Of a stretch of DNA of 64,000 nucleotides, positions 1 to 22,600 are shown piece after piece; position 1 is the stretch's first letter, and each line of letters opens with the position of its first letter. A program made the position numbers and the translations under genes. A model generated the notes under the pieces. The model was not told the origin of the DNA. It made no database searches and saw only the letters and a program-made list of their open reading frames with translations. The stretch comes from Apostichopus japonicus (lineage: Eukaryota > Echinodermata > Holothuroidea > Aspidochirotida > Stichopodidae): contig NC_092569.1 in assembly GCF_037975245.1 (NCBI RefSeq), positions 35,887,168-35,951,167 of the forward strand. The letters run 5' to 3'.

Positions 1-1435
1 CTCGTAGAGAATACATGACATTAAAGACTTGCTATTCTCATTCAATCGATGAACTTTGCAACACTTAACTTAACATCTGCTTATCATTTATGTTATTTCT
101 GGACATGTTTACATGTATTTCGGTATAAGTGGAGAAGAAGAAATACTCAATTCAGAATCAATTTTCACATTATGTTAATAATTCCTTTGTATCATTCAGA
201 TGACATACCTATGTTGTTATCAGAACTTTAAATATAATCGATGTACCACATACATGTTAAATAATCGTGAATAAATGAGACGGGAAAAATATAATAATAA
301 TTAAGAATGTTATATGTGTCACATATATCATGAGAATGTGTAAACAAGTAATAACAGCTCTTTTTCTGTGTGCAACATATATATGATCATGTATTAAAGA
401 AACAGCTTTATCCTTTTGTATTCATCCCCTCGACGGGATTTTGTTGGTTAATTTTAATTTTTCAATGAGATCAAAAATAATAAGTACTTGTTTTAAGGAC
501 AAAAAAAAGGAGGAGGAACAAATGTCCCAAAAACAAAGTTAGATGGGTAGTAATATTGTTTCTATAGCTTTTCTGGTTTCCGATATTTATCTTCAAAATA
601 TGCTAATAAATCTGGTTGATGGGTTTAAGTTGATGGCGACGTCGTGCTTCTAAGTGCAGACCTATATGTTACTGCTATATTGCTTTGTCAGTTACGAATG
701 ATTTTTAATGTACTTGTTTAATATACAGAATCCACATTTTGTAAATGTCATTATAAGCTTAAATATAAACATTACAACAACAACAACAATAAAACATATT
801 TATTGGTTTTCATGCAATTAAATTATGAATTCATAACAAAGAAAAACGAAATTGGAAAAGGAAAAAGAAATATGAAGCATTGGTAATACTTATGCAGGTA
901 GTATATATGTTTGCGAAATACTCGACATTGCCACTTCGCGTTTGAAGTTTCCTGTTTTCGGTCCTTAAGGGAACTGATGGTTGACCATAAGCTACCAGTA
1001 TGAATAAGCTACTCGAGGAAAAGGGTCGTTTACAGTACTCAATATTCAATTTTGCACCTTTTCTGAGTGAAGTGAATTATGAACTTGCGGGGAAAAAATC
1101 TGCTTGTTACGCTGGCTAATTTGTCACTGAAATATATGTCATTGTATTTTACAAACTCAAACTGTATATGATTCTTTTTTATCGATGTCGAGGCCATTTT
1201 GGCGCAACGGACAAAACTATTATCGACATGGGGAGGAAATCGGCGTCTGCGGAACCTTAGACCTGTCGCACATTCTACGCCTCGCAACCGTGTACTAGCG
1301 TGCTGGCTTGCTAGCGTACTACCGTACCGTACAAGAACGGAATAGAAACGAGTAACCTCGTACAAAGAAATAACTGTATTTGTACAAGAGAGAAGAATAT
1401 GTGGCCTATCAGTGCTTTCAACCAGGCTACATTTC
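1..1435. other. intergenic DNA, no gene recognised
   Basis: The stretch is AT-rich with only short ORFs. A more GC- and CpG-rich patch lies at about 1195-1365. On the minus strand it contains an ATG in a good context (AAAATGG, first base at 1200) opening a frame that starts MASTSIKKNH. This could be a first exon or promoter region of a minus-strand gene, but no clear downstream exon was found. Confidence 0.4.
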
Positions 1436-1660
1436 CCCTAAGATTACAGTACTGTAATGCCTGTGTAATCACAGTACTGTAATCTCTATGTGATTGCAGT
1501 CTGTATGCTCTGTGTTATTACAGTACTATCAGCTCTGTGTTATTTCAGTACTGTAATCTCTGTGTGATTGCAGTACTGTCAGTTCTGTGTGATTGCAGTA
1601 CTGTAAGCTCTGTGTGATTGCAGTACTGTATTCTCTGTGTGGATCGGGTGGGAAGGTACA
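1436..1660. repeat. 25-bp tandem repeat with CAGTACTG palindrome core
   Basis: About eight imperfect copies of a unit like CTCTGTGTGATTGCAGTACTGT follow one another with a period near 25 bp. Each carries the palindrome CAGTACTG, sometimes extended to ATTACAGTACTGTAAT. The array ends in CTCTGTGTGGATCGGGTG, nearly the same as the right end of the foldback element at 6362-6672, so the array may have grown from a copy of that element. Confidence 0.8.
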
Positions 1661-2970
1661 CCATTTGGTATCGTAAGTCTTTAATATCGAAGCGATGCTC
1701 TAGGAAAGCAAAGCCTTTCAAGGGTAAAACTCATTTAGCGATACAAAAAAAAACGCTATTCTTACGTGACTCATCCTCCAACATAATTTGCAATTTAAGA
1801 AATCATAAATTTAAAACATATGAACATTTAAATAACAGAGTAAAGTAAGGAAAAAACACAATAAAATGTCATAAAGAACACTGAAATTTAAAGGTACAAC
1901 GTTTAGATGATGATGAGGATGCTAAAATATCATTCGTTAATCAAAATTAACTTTGTTGTATTTTACTTCCATTCGAGCCTTCCCCTACATATCGTTTAAA
2001 GATTTCCTAGACTATTTTTAGCCTATACCGTTGTAATGATAATAATGATGAGGAGGATGATTACGATGACGATGGAGATAGAGATGACAAAGAATGGCAA
2101 GGATACTTTTCTATCATTCAATTTATTCAATCGGTGGTTAGGCATGGAACAGCTTTGGTAATACTATTATGGATTCCCACATTCAAACGGAAGAGAGAAC
2201 AAACAAAGAGGAGGTGACCGGTTTCCATTTGAACTTATCTGCACAAAACTGTTAAAGTACAGCTATAGTGAAAGTTACACTGCTGCATGGCGAACAACAT
2301 GTTAAAAGTAAAACACATCGCTTAGACTACAGTCTAATTTTGATCTATATATAGTGCCCAACAACCACTGTTACCCTCAACCACAACTCGTAAATAATTG
2401 ACCCATGAACAGCTGACTACATAATATCTGACCTATGGGAGGGCGTGTGCCAATGTACGCACCCGCGTTGTGGAACATAACAGCAACAGGGTTAGTAATG
2501 TTCTGGAAAAATCAAACAGACATCCGGTATGTTTTTGTCGATATGTCGATGAAATTTTTAAGACGGATTTTTGAGATAAAATGTAAAACATCTAAGTATA
2601 AAAGTTCGAATATTCCGCAGAATATCGAAATATTCAGAAATAGCAAAATCCCGAAAGATTAAAACTTTGGAGATACAAGTCGAAATTTCTAATACCCTAT
2701 CCCACCCCCTTTTTTTTTGGAACCACCGCAGGGCCTACGAAACTTAAATTCGTCTGTGGAAAATACCCAACTTCATTTATCAGTTTTCTGCCCTCTCTTT
2801 CTCCCTCCACACCTGGTTCTCTTTTTGAACTGTTACGCCATAGTTCAGTGATGGTTTACATACATCTCATGTTGTGCCTTTTGGCTTTCCAGAGAGACAC
2901 CTCTGCCAGAGAGACACAGAGAGAAAGGGTGGAGATTGGGGAGGGGGTAGGGTATCCACTGACAGAATCA
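1661..2970. other. intergenic DNA downstream of the minus-strand esterase-like gene
   Basis: No gene was recognised. There are short GAT/GAC-rich simple runs near 1908-1925 and 2035-2095. Any 3' untranslated region of the minus-strand gene would lie here, but its limit was not determined. Confidence 0.4.
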
Positions 2971-11503
<8,533 letters not shown>

Positions 11504-12117
11504 CGCTGTTAGTCATGTATTGAAACCTGCGTGTACGCTATAGGCTTAGAATAGATGCAACTATAAACCAGTTCAATACACACACAGTACACAAATCTTA
11601 ATTGTAAAGACCTAGTGACACGTGACGAAGTCCCGGACGCTATAGCGTTTTGAGATAATTATTGCGCTTGGTTTTACTCCTTTTGGTTTTTCAGGGGGGA
11701 GTGTGGCCCGTCTACCCCATCCCCACCCTCTATCTGCCTTCATGCGGATGTCCATATTTTCTTGCCTATTGTTTTTCTTAGCGTACGGGTGCACCCCGTT
11801 AGTGTGGGTTTGCCAGGTCTGGAGCAACCTCCCAATAATATTGTTTTACTAAGTAGTTACCAGAATTCACTAATAAGATTCCAAAATGTGTGTGTTGCTT
11901 GTCTTGCTCATCAATATCGATATACCAAAATTCTACTGTCTGTTATCATTAAAAATATTATCTAGCTAACGTGTACGGCTCGATCAGGGGTTTTCATTCT
12001 GACCATCATCGTGCCGGGGGTCCTGCACTCCGGCCAATAACAGTGCGCGGTTGTATTTAAAAAGGAGCTATCCATTTGGATAAGGACAATGAGTGCCAGA
12101 AGACTATGTTTACACCT

Positions 12118-12222
12118 AACTCTGATACATACTGTACATGTACACACAGTACATGTATGTATGTACTGAACACACAGTACATGTATGTATGTACTGTACA
12201 CACTGTACGTGTATGTACTGGT
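12118..12222. repeat. short tandem repeat of CAGTACATGTATGTATGTACTG
   Basis: About three copies of a unit of 37-38 bp built from ACACAGTACATGTATGTA and GTACTG. It is rich in the palindromes GTAC and TACATGTA. No gene overlaps it. Confidence 0.75.
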
Positions 12223-13414
12223 TGACATTCATTTTATAGTGAGCCTTTTAATTCAATGAATTAAACCAGAAACAGACAAGTTCATTGCAAATAGTATTTG
12301 TTTATATGAAATTAAAAACTGCACAGTATTGAATTGAATGACCCTGAAGTACAATACCCGACTCAAAACATGAAACAGGCAGTTTTTCTGTAAAAATCCC
12401 AAACTTTGAGGATTTTTCATTTCAAAGTAAGGCAGAACTCCCTCCTGGAATGTTTTGACCAAACAGGGTGGTACTATATCTCTTCCAGAAAAAAATTATC
12501 GGATTTTTTCAACATGACGCGTTTTGAGTTATTGGCTGTCAAAGACGACCTCTTTTGTACATCGGAGCATCTTAACAACTTCATAAATTATTATTGAGAA
12601 AGGCTAGAACCCTTAAATTTGTTAAGGTGTAAGAACGTTATACTTATAATTAAAGTATCAAACCCTGACAGCTGTAACATGGTTACTTTGGTGAAAAATT
12701 GGCATCAAAACTCCTTCCTCATGCTGAATCGCAGCATGAAATAGCAACTTTAGAGTTGCACAACTTGCAATGTATTATAGGAAAGCATTGTAATCTTTAT
12801 TTTGTATTGTTTGTACTAGACATAATAACCTCTGAAAGAATCAGGTACCCCGAAGCAATGATTTAGGAGCAATTCATCATAGCAATTCTTTTAGTGAAAA
12901 GAACAAAAATCGAATATTTTGACACTTTTAAATTGACCTAACTCCACAAGACAACATTTTTGTAGCCTAATTTTTTATATTCCTGTTCTATGGGATAGAG
13001 TTTATATGATTCTGTAATAGACAGGTAGTGGGATGTTTAATTGCTGAGAAATGATACCTCAAAAGTCAAGAAAATGCCAAGGTGGCGACAAATTGCGGAA
13101 TTTCAAAGTGTAATAAATCGGCCACTTATTGTAAAGCAATGATTCTAAAATGTTCAGAATATGCTTATTTCATAGTGATCCAATCATACAATAAATCTGG
13201 AAATTTTTTCAATATGTCGAACTACAACATACTCCAAACTTTGGTGATTTGATATGGAATGACCCAGTTAGTAATCTGTTTCCATAGCAATTGTAGATAA
13301 TAAACCTTTTTTACCAGCATGCTAGTGTGAGCTATTGTTACAGTGCAGCGTCTATCACTCTATCACTCTATCCGTCAACAATTGGTAAAACCGCTCCCAC
13401 TCGCACAGTGTTCA

Positions 13415-13930
13415 ATGGAATTTCATGAAACTTGGACACAAGGACGATTGGGTATAGGGCCATCAGAGATGGTCCGAAATTTGGGGTCAAAGGTCACCTG
13501 TGGGCCGTAATAGGCCATTTTGTGAAAATACGCAAAATGCTTCTTCTCCTACAGATTCTATGGTACAATGTTGAGGGTTTGTCACGATAGTACTATGGAA
13601 GTTTTACCTTCAGGGTGTTCATGAATTTGAGATCAAAGATCAACTAGGGGTCTTTTGTGGCCCGGGCCGAGGCCCTACATTTTTAAATTGCTCCTGTTCG
13701 TACAGTGTATGGCCAGTTATAATGAAACTTGGTCACAATGTTCCCCGGGATGAGAGTTACGAGGGGTGTTCGGAAAATTGAGGTCAAATGTCATTTAGGG
13801 GGTCATCGGGGGTCATTCTTTGTAATATTTTCAAATATCTCAATCTCCTCAAGATTTTGATGGATCATATTCAAAGTTGAACTGATGATTGTTGGATTGT
13901 GTATGAATAAGGTGATGCCTAATAATTTTT
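13415..13930. repeat. degenerate dispersed repeat with ATGAAACTTGG and AGGTCAAAGGTCA motifs
   Basis: Phrases such as ATGAAACTTGG (13427, 13722) and GAGGTCAAA recur about every 150 or 300 bp, in the order T-rich line, AAACTTGG, gap, TTGGGGTCAAAGGTCA. The block is low in coding potential and similar in style to 34460-34970 on the other strand. It contains a DR1 motif at 13484-13496. Confidence 0.65.
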
Positions 13931-13949
13931 GGTCAAAAGTTAATTAATT

Positions 13950-16900
13950 ACAATTAATCCCCATTGTTTAAAAAAAACCGGGGCCTTCACCTTTTGCCAA
14001 AGCTCCTTTAATTTGTCTCCCAGTCTCTGCAGTGTTTGTTTACATTTGTGGTTAAGCTCTGCAGAGGCTGTTAGTGGAATTAAAGCAGGACTGGGAGTTG
14101 TTATTAACTGTTGAACTGTAAGCGTGAGAGCCCTATAGCCAATCAGCACTTGCCGATTCTTAGAAGTCTTTGAGCTTGAGGTATGTAGGCAGCCAGCCAA
14201 AATTTTGGCAAGGAGTGCTTCAGGTCTGCTCTGGTAGAGGGGAGAAAGTTTAATAGGGTAGGTCAGTGGTATTGTTTGAGAGAGTGGATAAAATAGGATT
14301 TAAAGGGGGAAAATAGGAATTATAGCCAGTGGTGTGGCCAGGGTTCTGCTAACGGAGGGGGGGGGGGTTATCCCTCGTGGGCCCAAAATTTGTGGAATCT
14401 GAAAAATGGCCTGAAATTTGGTGGGCCATAAAGTTTTGTGGGCCCTACATTTTAAAGCTCGAAAAGGTATGAGCTTCTGCACCATTGGTGCTCTAGTTGA
14501 TTGGTACGGCAGATCAGAGTGTGGCCATCTGTCATAATTACCGGGGGTACGTTTGGTAGGTCAATCTACGCTACGTAATGGAGAAAATGTAGCGTAATGG
14601 AGAAAATTTTGAAAAATGCCTTCCAGATTGCAGGAAATGGCACTTCCCGAGCATGAAAACAAGACCCCTGCCATGCCAAAGTAGTCACATTTAGCCTACT
14701 TGCCGTCATCATTATTGAAAATTGTTCTTTATTTTTTGCCTTTTTTTTTTCTTAGTCCTATTTTTTTCTCCCGTGAATATTGGTCCGGCGTTCGCCAGAC
14801 CTGCCGCACCGGCTCCGACGGCCCTGTATATAGGGGCCTACACTCATGTCTGGGATGTCCAGGTATACAGTTGACTAGTTAGGAAAAAAAATGTTTACTG
14901 CGGTTTTTTTTCACTTCAGAGACTGCTAATCTCCATGCATGCTTGTCACCACGATTGTGAGCGGCGTTCCCTGTTACGGTGGTGTTACACGGAAATATTC
15001 GGGCATCATGATGCTAAATAAAGAAAATCATTAGGCCTATATTAATATTAATGTCACAAAACTAATAACACAGAACGCTCTCCACGGAATTTTCGGGCAA
15101 AAATATGAAAAAGATTCGGGCAAGCTACTACATATTTATATATATATATATTTTTCTCCTCTTAGGCTGCCCGAATTTTCAGGACTTTTGCCCGAATTTC
15201 TTGTCCTCTGGAAATTTGGGGGGCAGTCTGCCCCCCTGCCCCCCTGCCTCGTACGCCTATGCTGTTCTATATATGTTATATTACTTAAACCATAAGACTG
15301 CGTAAAACCTGTATCAAATTACGTTAGGATATCAGATCAGCTATTGGGTAGACAAAACTGAGGGCAGTATTTTGAATTCCCGTTGTGATTCATTTATTTC
15401 ATGCTGTTCCAAGAAATTTGTCCCTTTTTTGTCTTTTTTTTTTATATATATTTTTTTCTTTATTTCTTTTATTTACTGTTTTGATATGTTTGATTCCGCT
15501 TGCAGAAATTCAAAAGGAATACATGTTATTCATATGGCATGTGCGTGCTTGGGTAGGTGTGTGTGCGTATGTATTTATCATACGAAATAAATCTATCTAT
15601 CTTCAATCTATTCGGGTCTTCTTTCTATAGTCTCCATACACCATCCTATGAGCAGACAACACAGCCCAATTAGTTTACAAACATTTTCATTTGAAACATG
15701 CTTGTGTGGAGGGGGAGGCGAGCCCATTGCATTTTTAAGTGGGTGTATAAACGTGTATGAATGTTCACTCTAAGAAGATACAATAAGAAGCAGGCTATAT
15801 GTTTGGTTATATGGTTTACTATGAGAACTCATTTTGAACCCAATTTCCCTTTTTGTTTTGCTTATTAAAAACTAGTTAACATTCGCCATGTTGTTTGAGT
15901 GTAGACTATAAGTGTACAACTGAATTATGCTCAGGCATAATATAACACACCAAAACCACCAAACCAAATGTTTCAACCATACGAGCCAATACAACACTTG
16001 TGACATATTAATTCAATTAAATATCCGACATTGATCACCTTAGAGTAAGTTTGGATATACCAGAGGTTTGACGGATGCCTTTTGCAGGGTGGTGCTGAAG
16101 TGGGTTAATAATTTCTGTATCAAACACAACATATTTTAACATTAAAAGACATGTGAACAACATTATATTATCAACGTTTACTAATTTAATAGCAACATGT
16201 ACAATTTTAATGTTCCTTTGATAATTTTATTCTACCCGTTGATTTTTTTTAAATGACAAACAGTGCAGACCCTACGGTTATAGTCATAGCAACCATTCTG
16301 AGAAATAACGGCCTGCCATCGCCCAGCCAAACAACGAAGTCCTCGGCTTTGAGTACAGCGTTTTTGTATGTTGCCGTGTTGGACGAATCTAGCCGTAATA
16401 GTAAGTACCGACTTTGCGATCCGCGTTATAGTCATTGCCGACTTTGCAATCGGCGGCCCCCTCTTACAGTTTGCAAGGTCGGCAAAAATGACTCCATAGT
16501 TTTTCCTGTCGGAAAACTAAAAACGAATAATACTACATCATGGGTTTTCTTCTATGACTCAGTGTTTTTGGTTTCTTTCTTAGAGGTCACAAGTGTTGCC
16601 AAACATTTATGTTTTCCTATAGTGGACTTTAAAGGTTATTTTTTGCTCCACTTACTTTATGACAAATTTTACGACTTGCATTTGACAGATAAATTTGAGA
16701 ATGAACTTGAACTGGAAAGGGTGTGATCAACATATATGATATAAATGAAAACCCACTAGGAATATTATTGCCCCGGTCCTAACTCGTAAGCTTAACTAGC
16801 CTATGAATATAACCACGTGATCATTGTGACATTATACGACTATTACTGCAGTATTATTGCTCTTTGCTTATTGGGGGACTGACAGTTAAAGAGAGAAAGG

Positions 16901-19664
16901 AATATAGCAAGTGTTCCTATATACTAAAGAGTCATAGGGGTATTGCAAATTAAACTTGGAATTGTCAACGCTGTACTTTCATGCCTGTTTTGTCCCTCCC
17001 AAATTATTAATAATAATAATCATCATCATAATAATAATAAATAAAAAATAGTTAGGATATACTACATAAATTCCGCAAAGGCGCTTCTATACACAAATAA
17101 CTTTGTTTATTTGAAAATTTTGCCCAAAAAAATTATGGAAAAACAAAATAAAAATGAAGCACATGTGGCTCGATGACGTCATATTTAGACTTGATCAAGT
17201 CTTCGCTGGTTTGAATCTGTGTTATCTCCCAAATGGAATAAGATTATTCTAAGCTGTTTAGGGAAAGTTGTTTTTTACATTTATCTCTTCTCATCTTAAA
17301 TCGATAATGATGTTGGGTTTGTGTCTCCTTTTCACAGTCCTCAAAATATCAACATTTTGCTTTTGTTTTTACCTACAGTAATCCAGTAATAACAATATGG
17401 TCAGGGGAGGGCTGAACTTTTCACCATACTGATTGGTGTTTTGCCAACTTGAACTTTGATCTTAATTTCGTAACGGAAACTGGTCTGTTCTCACGTCTAC
17501 GAGGTATGCATGTTATGACGTCATATATGTAGGAGTCGAACAGTCCATTCGTTTGTTTATCAGAGCACAGCAGTTCATGCCAGACACAGTAAAGACGGAA
17601 ACCCAAGGAGGAAAAACCTCGTTAATACCAAACAAGCCGAGTCGAGAAAGCACCAAGTCATTAAATTACACACAGGGTGTTATCAGTGGATGTGGTCAAG
17701 TTGAATACGTCCTTTTGTTTTGAAGCTATAGTGATTAATCAGTTGTAATACTAATTGAATCAGGGAGGGCTATTTGGATGTAAGAGTATGATTATAAGTT
17801 CACTTATTTGTTCCTTAGTGTAAAGAATTCCTGTTTGTATAAAGATATTTCTTCTGAGTCCGACGGTGTTGTACTTCCATTGTTTGCTGGGTGAATTATA
17901 TATACACTTTTTCTACAGTGAAACCATTGATCGGATTAAGCACAGGACAACAGTTGTGTTTGTAAGGTATACGGGAGATCTTCGCGGATGTATGCATCTG
18001 TATAGGCTATACTATACAACTTGCTCCTTTATCCTTCATAATGTACCGCAATATATTTACGCCATAGATAAGCAAGTTTCGGTGTGGATGAAATAATTCG
18101 TAGTGAACAAGAAATAAGCAAAAAGGTTTTTACAATAGAGCAACAAGAGAACTATGGATGGGTCTGTGAAGCAGTAGTCTGCAGAACAGTAACAGCTCGC
18201 TGTTTGAACAATTAACGCGTATTCCCAACGATCAGGATAATTCCATGCACTCCATTATGTTCATCGTGATGGATTTCTGTATCCCCTGGTAATTTAAATA
18301 TTCAAGCCTCTTCTCAGGCCAATTACTGTCTCCAAGCTGAATTAATCCTAACGTTCATGGGATTAATAGCATGTCAATTAGGAAGAAAACTTCAGGACAC
18401 TGAAACGTCTAGTATAATGACATGGTGACTTTATAGTGCGAGTTTGTGCTTCAGTTCTGACAAGGCACAAAGGGGCAAATTTGATCTTATTTTTACCGCT
18501 CAGTGAAGTAACTTTAAAGAGTAAAACCCTCTTAACCGGAATTAACCTGTAAACGATTCTTAATTTATACCCTACAGTCAACGAATAAACATACGCGTTT
18601 CTATTTCACCGACGGATGGATTGTTTACCGTTGTATCCTTTGTAGATATTATCTCTTGTCCGTTTTCACATGAAATTAGACTTTGTGTAAAGTTTGTGCG
18701 AGCCAGCCCGAGGCTTAAGCAGTTTGCTCAGTCTGTTCAACAACAGGTAATTCAGACACATTATGATAATGGCGGTGTTTGCAAGGAACTGTTGTTTTAG
18801 TGCATAGAATTTTACACCAAAAAAAAAAGACCTTCATGATAGAGTATAGGCTAGAAGGTTCTTTGCTGACAACTACATAGCATGTGAACGCTTCCCTTTA
18901 TCTCAATTAATATTGGAAGAAGACTTTTGTTGGAATAAGTTCCCATTCGAAGTGATGATTTGATTCGGTTGGAATCGAAAACGGAAGTGTTACGAGGTCT
19001 TGGTTTCTTGTTATTGCGGCCTGCAGATATAGTTAAGTTATATATCAACTTATACACTGTCATATTTTCGCCACTTCAGAGAACATTAAAGCAGAAGTCC
19101 GTGCCGGAAAAATATGGAAACAACTTTGTGATTCTGTCAATGGGATAGACCAAATCTTCTTAAAAGGAAGCGTTTATGTATAGGGACGATATTTTACCTA
19201 TCTTGTAAAACATACCGGAAGAGATTAATGTGAATATACAGGGAAATAATGTTAGGTTTTTTAACTGTGTATATTTTCCCAGGGAGTGCAACATGGTCAC
19301 AATTTCAGTACTGATTATTTCCGATAAGGAGAATCCTGTTTGTCTTGTGTCCAGTTTTTATTGATTTCAATTAAACATTGATTTATGTTTCCACTTATTG
19401 GTTAATTTCCGGATGTTGACGCGAACAAATTTAAGTTTATTGCTATACATTCAATTCTAGGAAAGATATATATATCCTGTATCGAATGTGTGGATGACAT
19501 TGCGACTGATTAGTACTGCTAACGTGTGAATATTTCGATTGCTTCTTCATGCTTGAGCTATGAGGAAGCTAGCTACCAGGCTGTTATTCGATTAACAATA
19601 AACTTGAACTTTCCAACAACAACAAAATAAGCAGTACCAAACACGAACAACGAAACATTCTTCA
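13950..19664. other. intergenic DNA with repeat fragments, no gene recognised
   Basis: Fragments with G- and C-runs and ends like CCAGTGGTGTGGCCAGGG (14328) and CGTACGCCTATG (about 15250-15262) resemble ends of the hAT-type MITE family. There is a (TA)n run near 15137 and an ATA/CAT run near 17005-17045. The longest ORF is 16253-16726 (157 codons), which has no domain I recognise and no supporting splice or start context. Confidence 0.4.
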
Positions 19665-22600
19665 ATGGAATCATATTCTCAAGTTTTGATCAGTATAATG
19701 GCTGAGACGCTGAAATACTTATCTAGTTTCAACTTTTTCTGGATAGCGCAGATATTTGTGTTGGTTAAGTATGGAGATATGACTCATATATCAGAATCAA
19801 AGTTAGCTTACAATCTCAACATATCTTGCGCAGACTTCGATATAGAACATTGTCGTACGGTTGTTTCAATGTGTTTGTACTTTCGGCCGAATTCGATGAC
19901 TACCAGGGACTCGTCTAGTGTGCTATTTTCTTACTTTGATAAAGGGTCAAGTTTTGAAGAAAGTGTCCAACTACACGTTCAACATGCACAAGAAGTATTT
20001 TGGGTTCATCGCAACGAGAAAAAGTATTTATTGTGAGTCCTATATTACAGACCCGCTAATTATTTTACATACTCAGTCGAGGGGTAGCGGGACATGTTAT
20101 ATTAAGTAAGTGACGGGGCAAGCCACAAATATATCTCAAGACATACCGACAATGTTAATCCCATCTTTGCATACCGCACCACAAAATTCCAAGAGTTTAA
20201 TGACAATTATTAATTACCAAAAATATGAGAGGACACTTTGTATTATCGGAAAGGGGCATTGTTGAGGTTCATCACAAAACCATGGAGATGTGGGGGTGTG
20301 GGAGGGGGACACATGCCCTTGCCTCCGCCGGCCCTTTAAGTAATGCGTTTATGTTATACTGCAAGTTTATGTTATACTGCAAGTTTATGTTATACTGCAA
20401 GTTTCTGTTAGCGATATATCGCGAATTCGTGTCCTTTTCTATCTTATCGTGGGCGATATATCGCGAATTGAATATCCTTTTCTATATCTTATCATTGACG
20501 ATATATCGCAAGTTGAATGTCCCTTTCTATATCATATCGTGGGCGATATATCGCGAATTGAAATGTCCCTTATACATCAGTTTGTTTTTATTCGACAGAT
20601 TTGAGATTCCAAGAGTTTTACGAAATGAGTCCTCCTGGCGCCATTTATGTTTCTTGACGTCATCAAGTGAATTTGGTTACACTATGACCCTTTCTATTGA
20701 AGACGGAAACGGGACAATAAGTCTACCACTGGAAGACAGAGCGATTGGGTTTCATGAAGCACCGACCAGGTCACAGAGACAACTGAAATATACCTTTGGA
20801 GGTTGGTTCAATATCTTCACCTTAAAATTGTGAATATGTAGATTATGTTATCAACCTTTAAATGTGTAAAAGAAGAAAAATAATATTTACACTAGAAAAT
20901 TAATTACAACGGTAGATTGAATGATGTCATTGGTGGTGTGCCTATGAAAGCTTGACAAATGTTATTGTTCTCATTTTATTATTATTTTTGAAGAAATGTT
21001 TTTTTTTTGCATTGCTAAAAGAAGCAACTATACAGAAATATTTATAGAAAAGAAAACAAAAAAATTAGGTAAAATATGGAGATTATTTCTCCATTCTTTA
21101 TTATAACTGATTATTATTTTTTTTCATGCTACGCATAATTTATTTCACCTTTATTTTCTTCAAAGGTGGAAACCTTTCTTCAGAAAATCAAAGGGCGCCA
21201 TTATATTTTGAGTGTGTTAGGGACGTAACGTTCACAGTTTATAGCAACGCAAACAACTTCTACGAGCTGGCTATTAAAGACGACACAGGTAAACTAATTA
21301 GAGTGAAAAGCTGTTAACTTTACTAAAGTCTGATATCTGAATACCTCAAAGACGGATGTGATGAAATTGTTCTTGAAGGCCGTATTAAATATAGCTGTTT
21401 ATATAGCCTACCCATTTCCACCTTCATTTTCTTCTGTTATATGTTAAAAGAGAGAGAGAAAAAAAGAAGAAATATTTCACAGCTGCGTCTAAACAATTGA
21501 TAATCTTAGAATTACATCAATCTCTATATCTAATTAATTCACATGTGTTTCGTTTTCATTTTAATCTAAAACAGATGATATTTGTCAACAAACCTGTCTT
21601 ACAAATAAACCATGTCAGTCATCGGATAAATGTTTGAACTTTCTTCCGGTTGATGCTGGAGGTATTGACAGATGTGAATGCTTGGAAGGGACAGTAATTG
21701 GAACAACTTGCCGAAAATTATCTAAGTCTAAAGGTAAGATCATTTGATGTTCTCCCTTATCTAAATGAAAAACTGAGTAAAAAAATAATCATTTGCCAAA
21801 TATCTGATGATATTCCTATAAAGCTTGAATTTAATTTATTTTTCTGTTTTGCTTTTGTTGATATTTCTTCAGATTTTTTCTCCATTGGTTGGGTTGTTTT
21901 GTTAACTGCAATGCCGTTTCTACTAGTGCTAATCTCATTGTGTATATACTGCGTAGTAGCTGGCAACAAATTACGTCGTCAGTCTGCGGAAGATATGAAA
22001 AAGAAAGGTAAAATTTCATCACTAAGCTTTACCATGAGTTGGTTCCTTCCTGATCCTTACATGTCTTCATACTCAATGCACTGGATCCCTTGGGATCGAT
22101 ATATCATGATATAGGATATCGTTAACTGTATTTTATGTTAAACGTATATTCATTCATACTTAGTAAAGATTCCTAAATCCTATTGGTCCATTCAGGTCAG
22201 CTGACCGTGGTTAATCCTGTGAGTAACGCACGGTAAAATTACGGGGCATCACTTTAATACATCTTTGGTTATATGTAACCAAAAATGTTTTGTTTTATGA
22301 TATTTCCCCCACACAAATGGTAGTGTATGAATGAACGGGGTTAATCAACGGTCTAGCGTGCGTTACCCCTTATTACAACATACGCTAAAACAAATCGAGT
22401 CGATGTTTTCAAAGCAAATGATGTGTTCAATGTTCAATGTTGTTCAAGCTATATACATTACACATAAACCTTATTGTGCATATAACATGCAATTTGATAC
22501 ACGTTTACCCAGGGCTGTATTCCATGAAGGTAGTTCCAATATGAATGGATACTGAGTTACCCAGGCTATATGTATTGCATGTAAACCTTATTGTGCATAT

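Noticed and set aside
16253-16726. 157-codon plus-strand ORF
   Set aside because: No recognisable domain and no supporting splice context; opposite-strand ORF equally open in part. Left as unsupported.
20225-20833. A 202-codon plus-strand ORF taken as one gene
   Set aside because: Its first two thirds are intronic tandem repeats that happen to lack stops; only 20599-20801 is exon 2 of the receptor gene.
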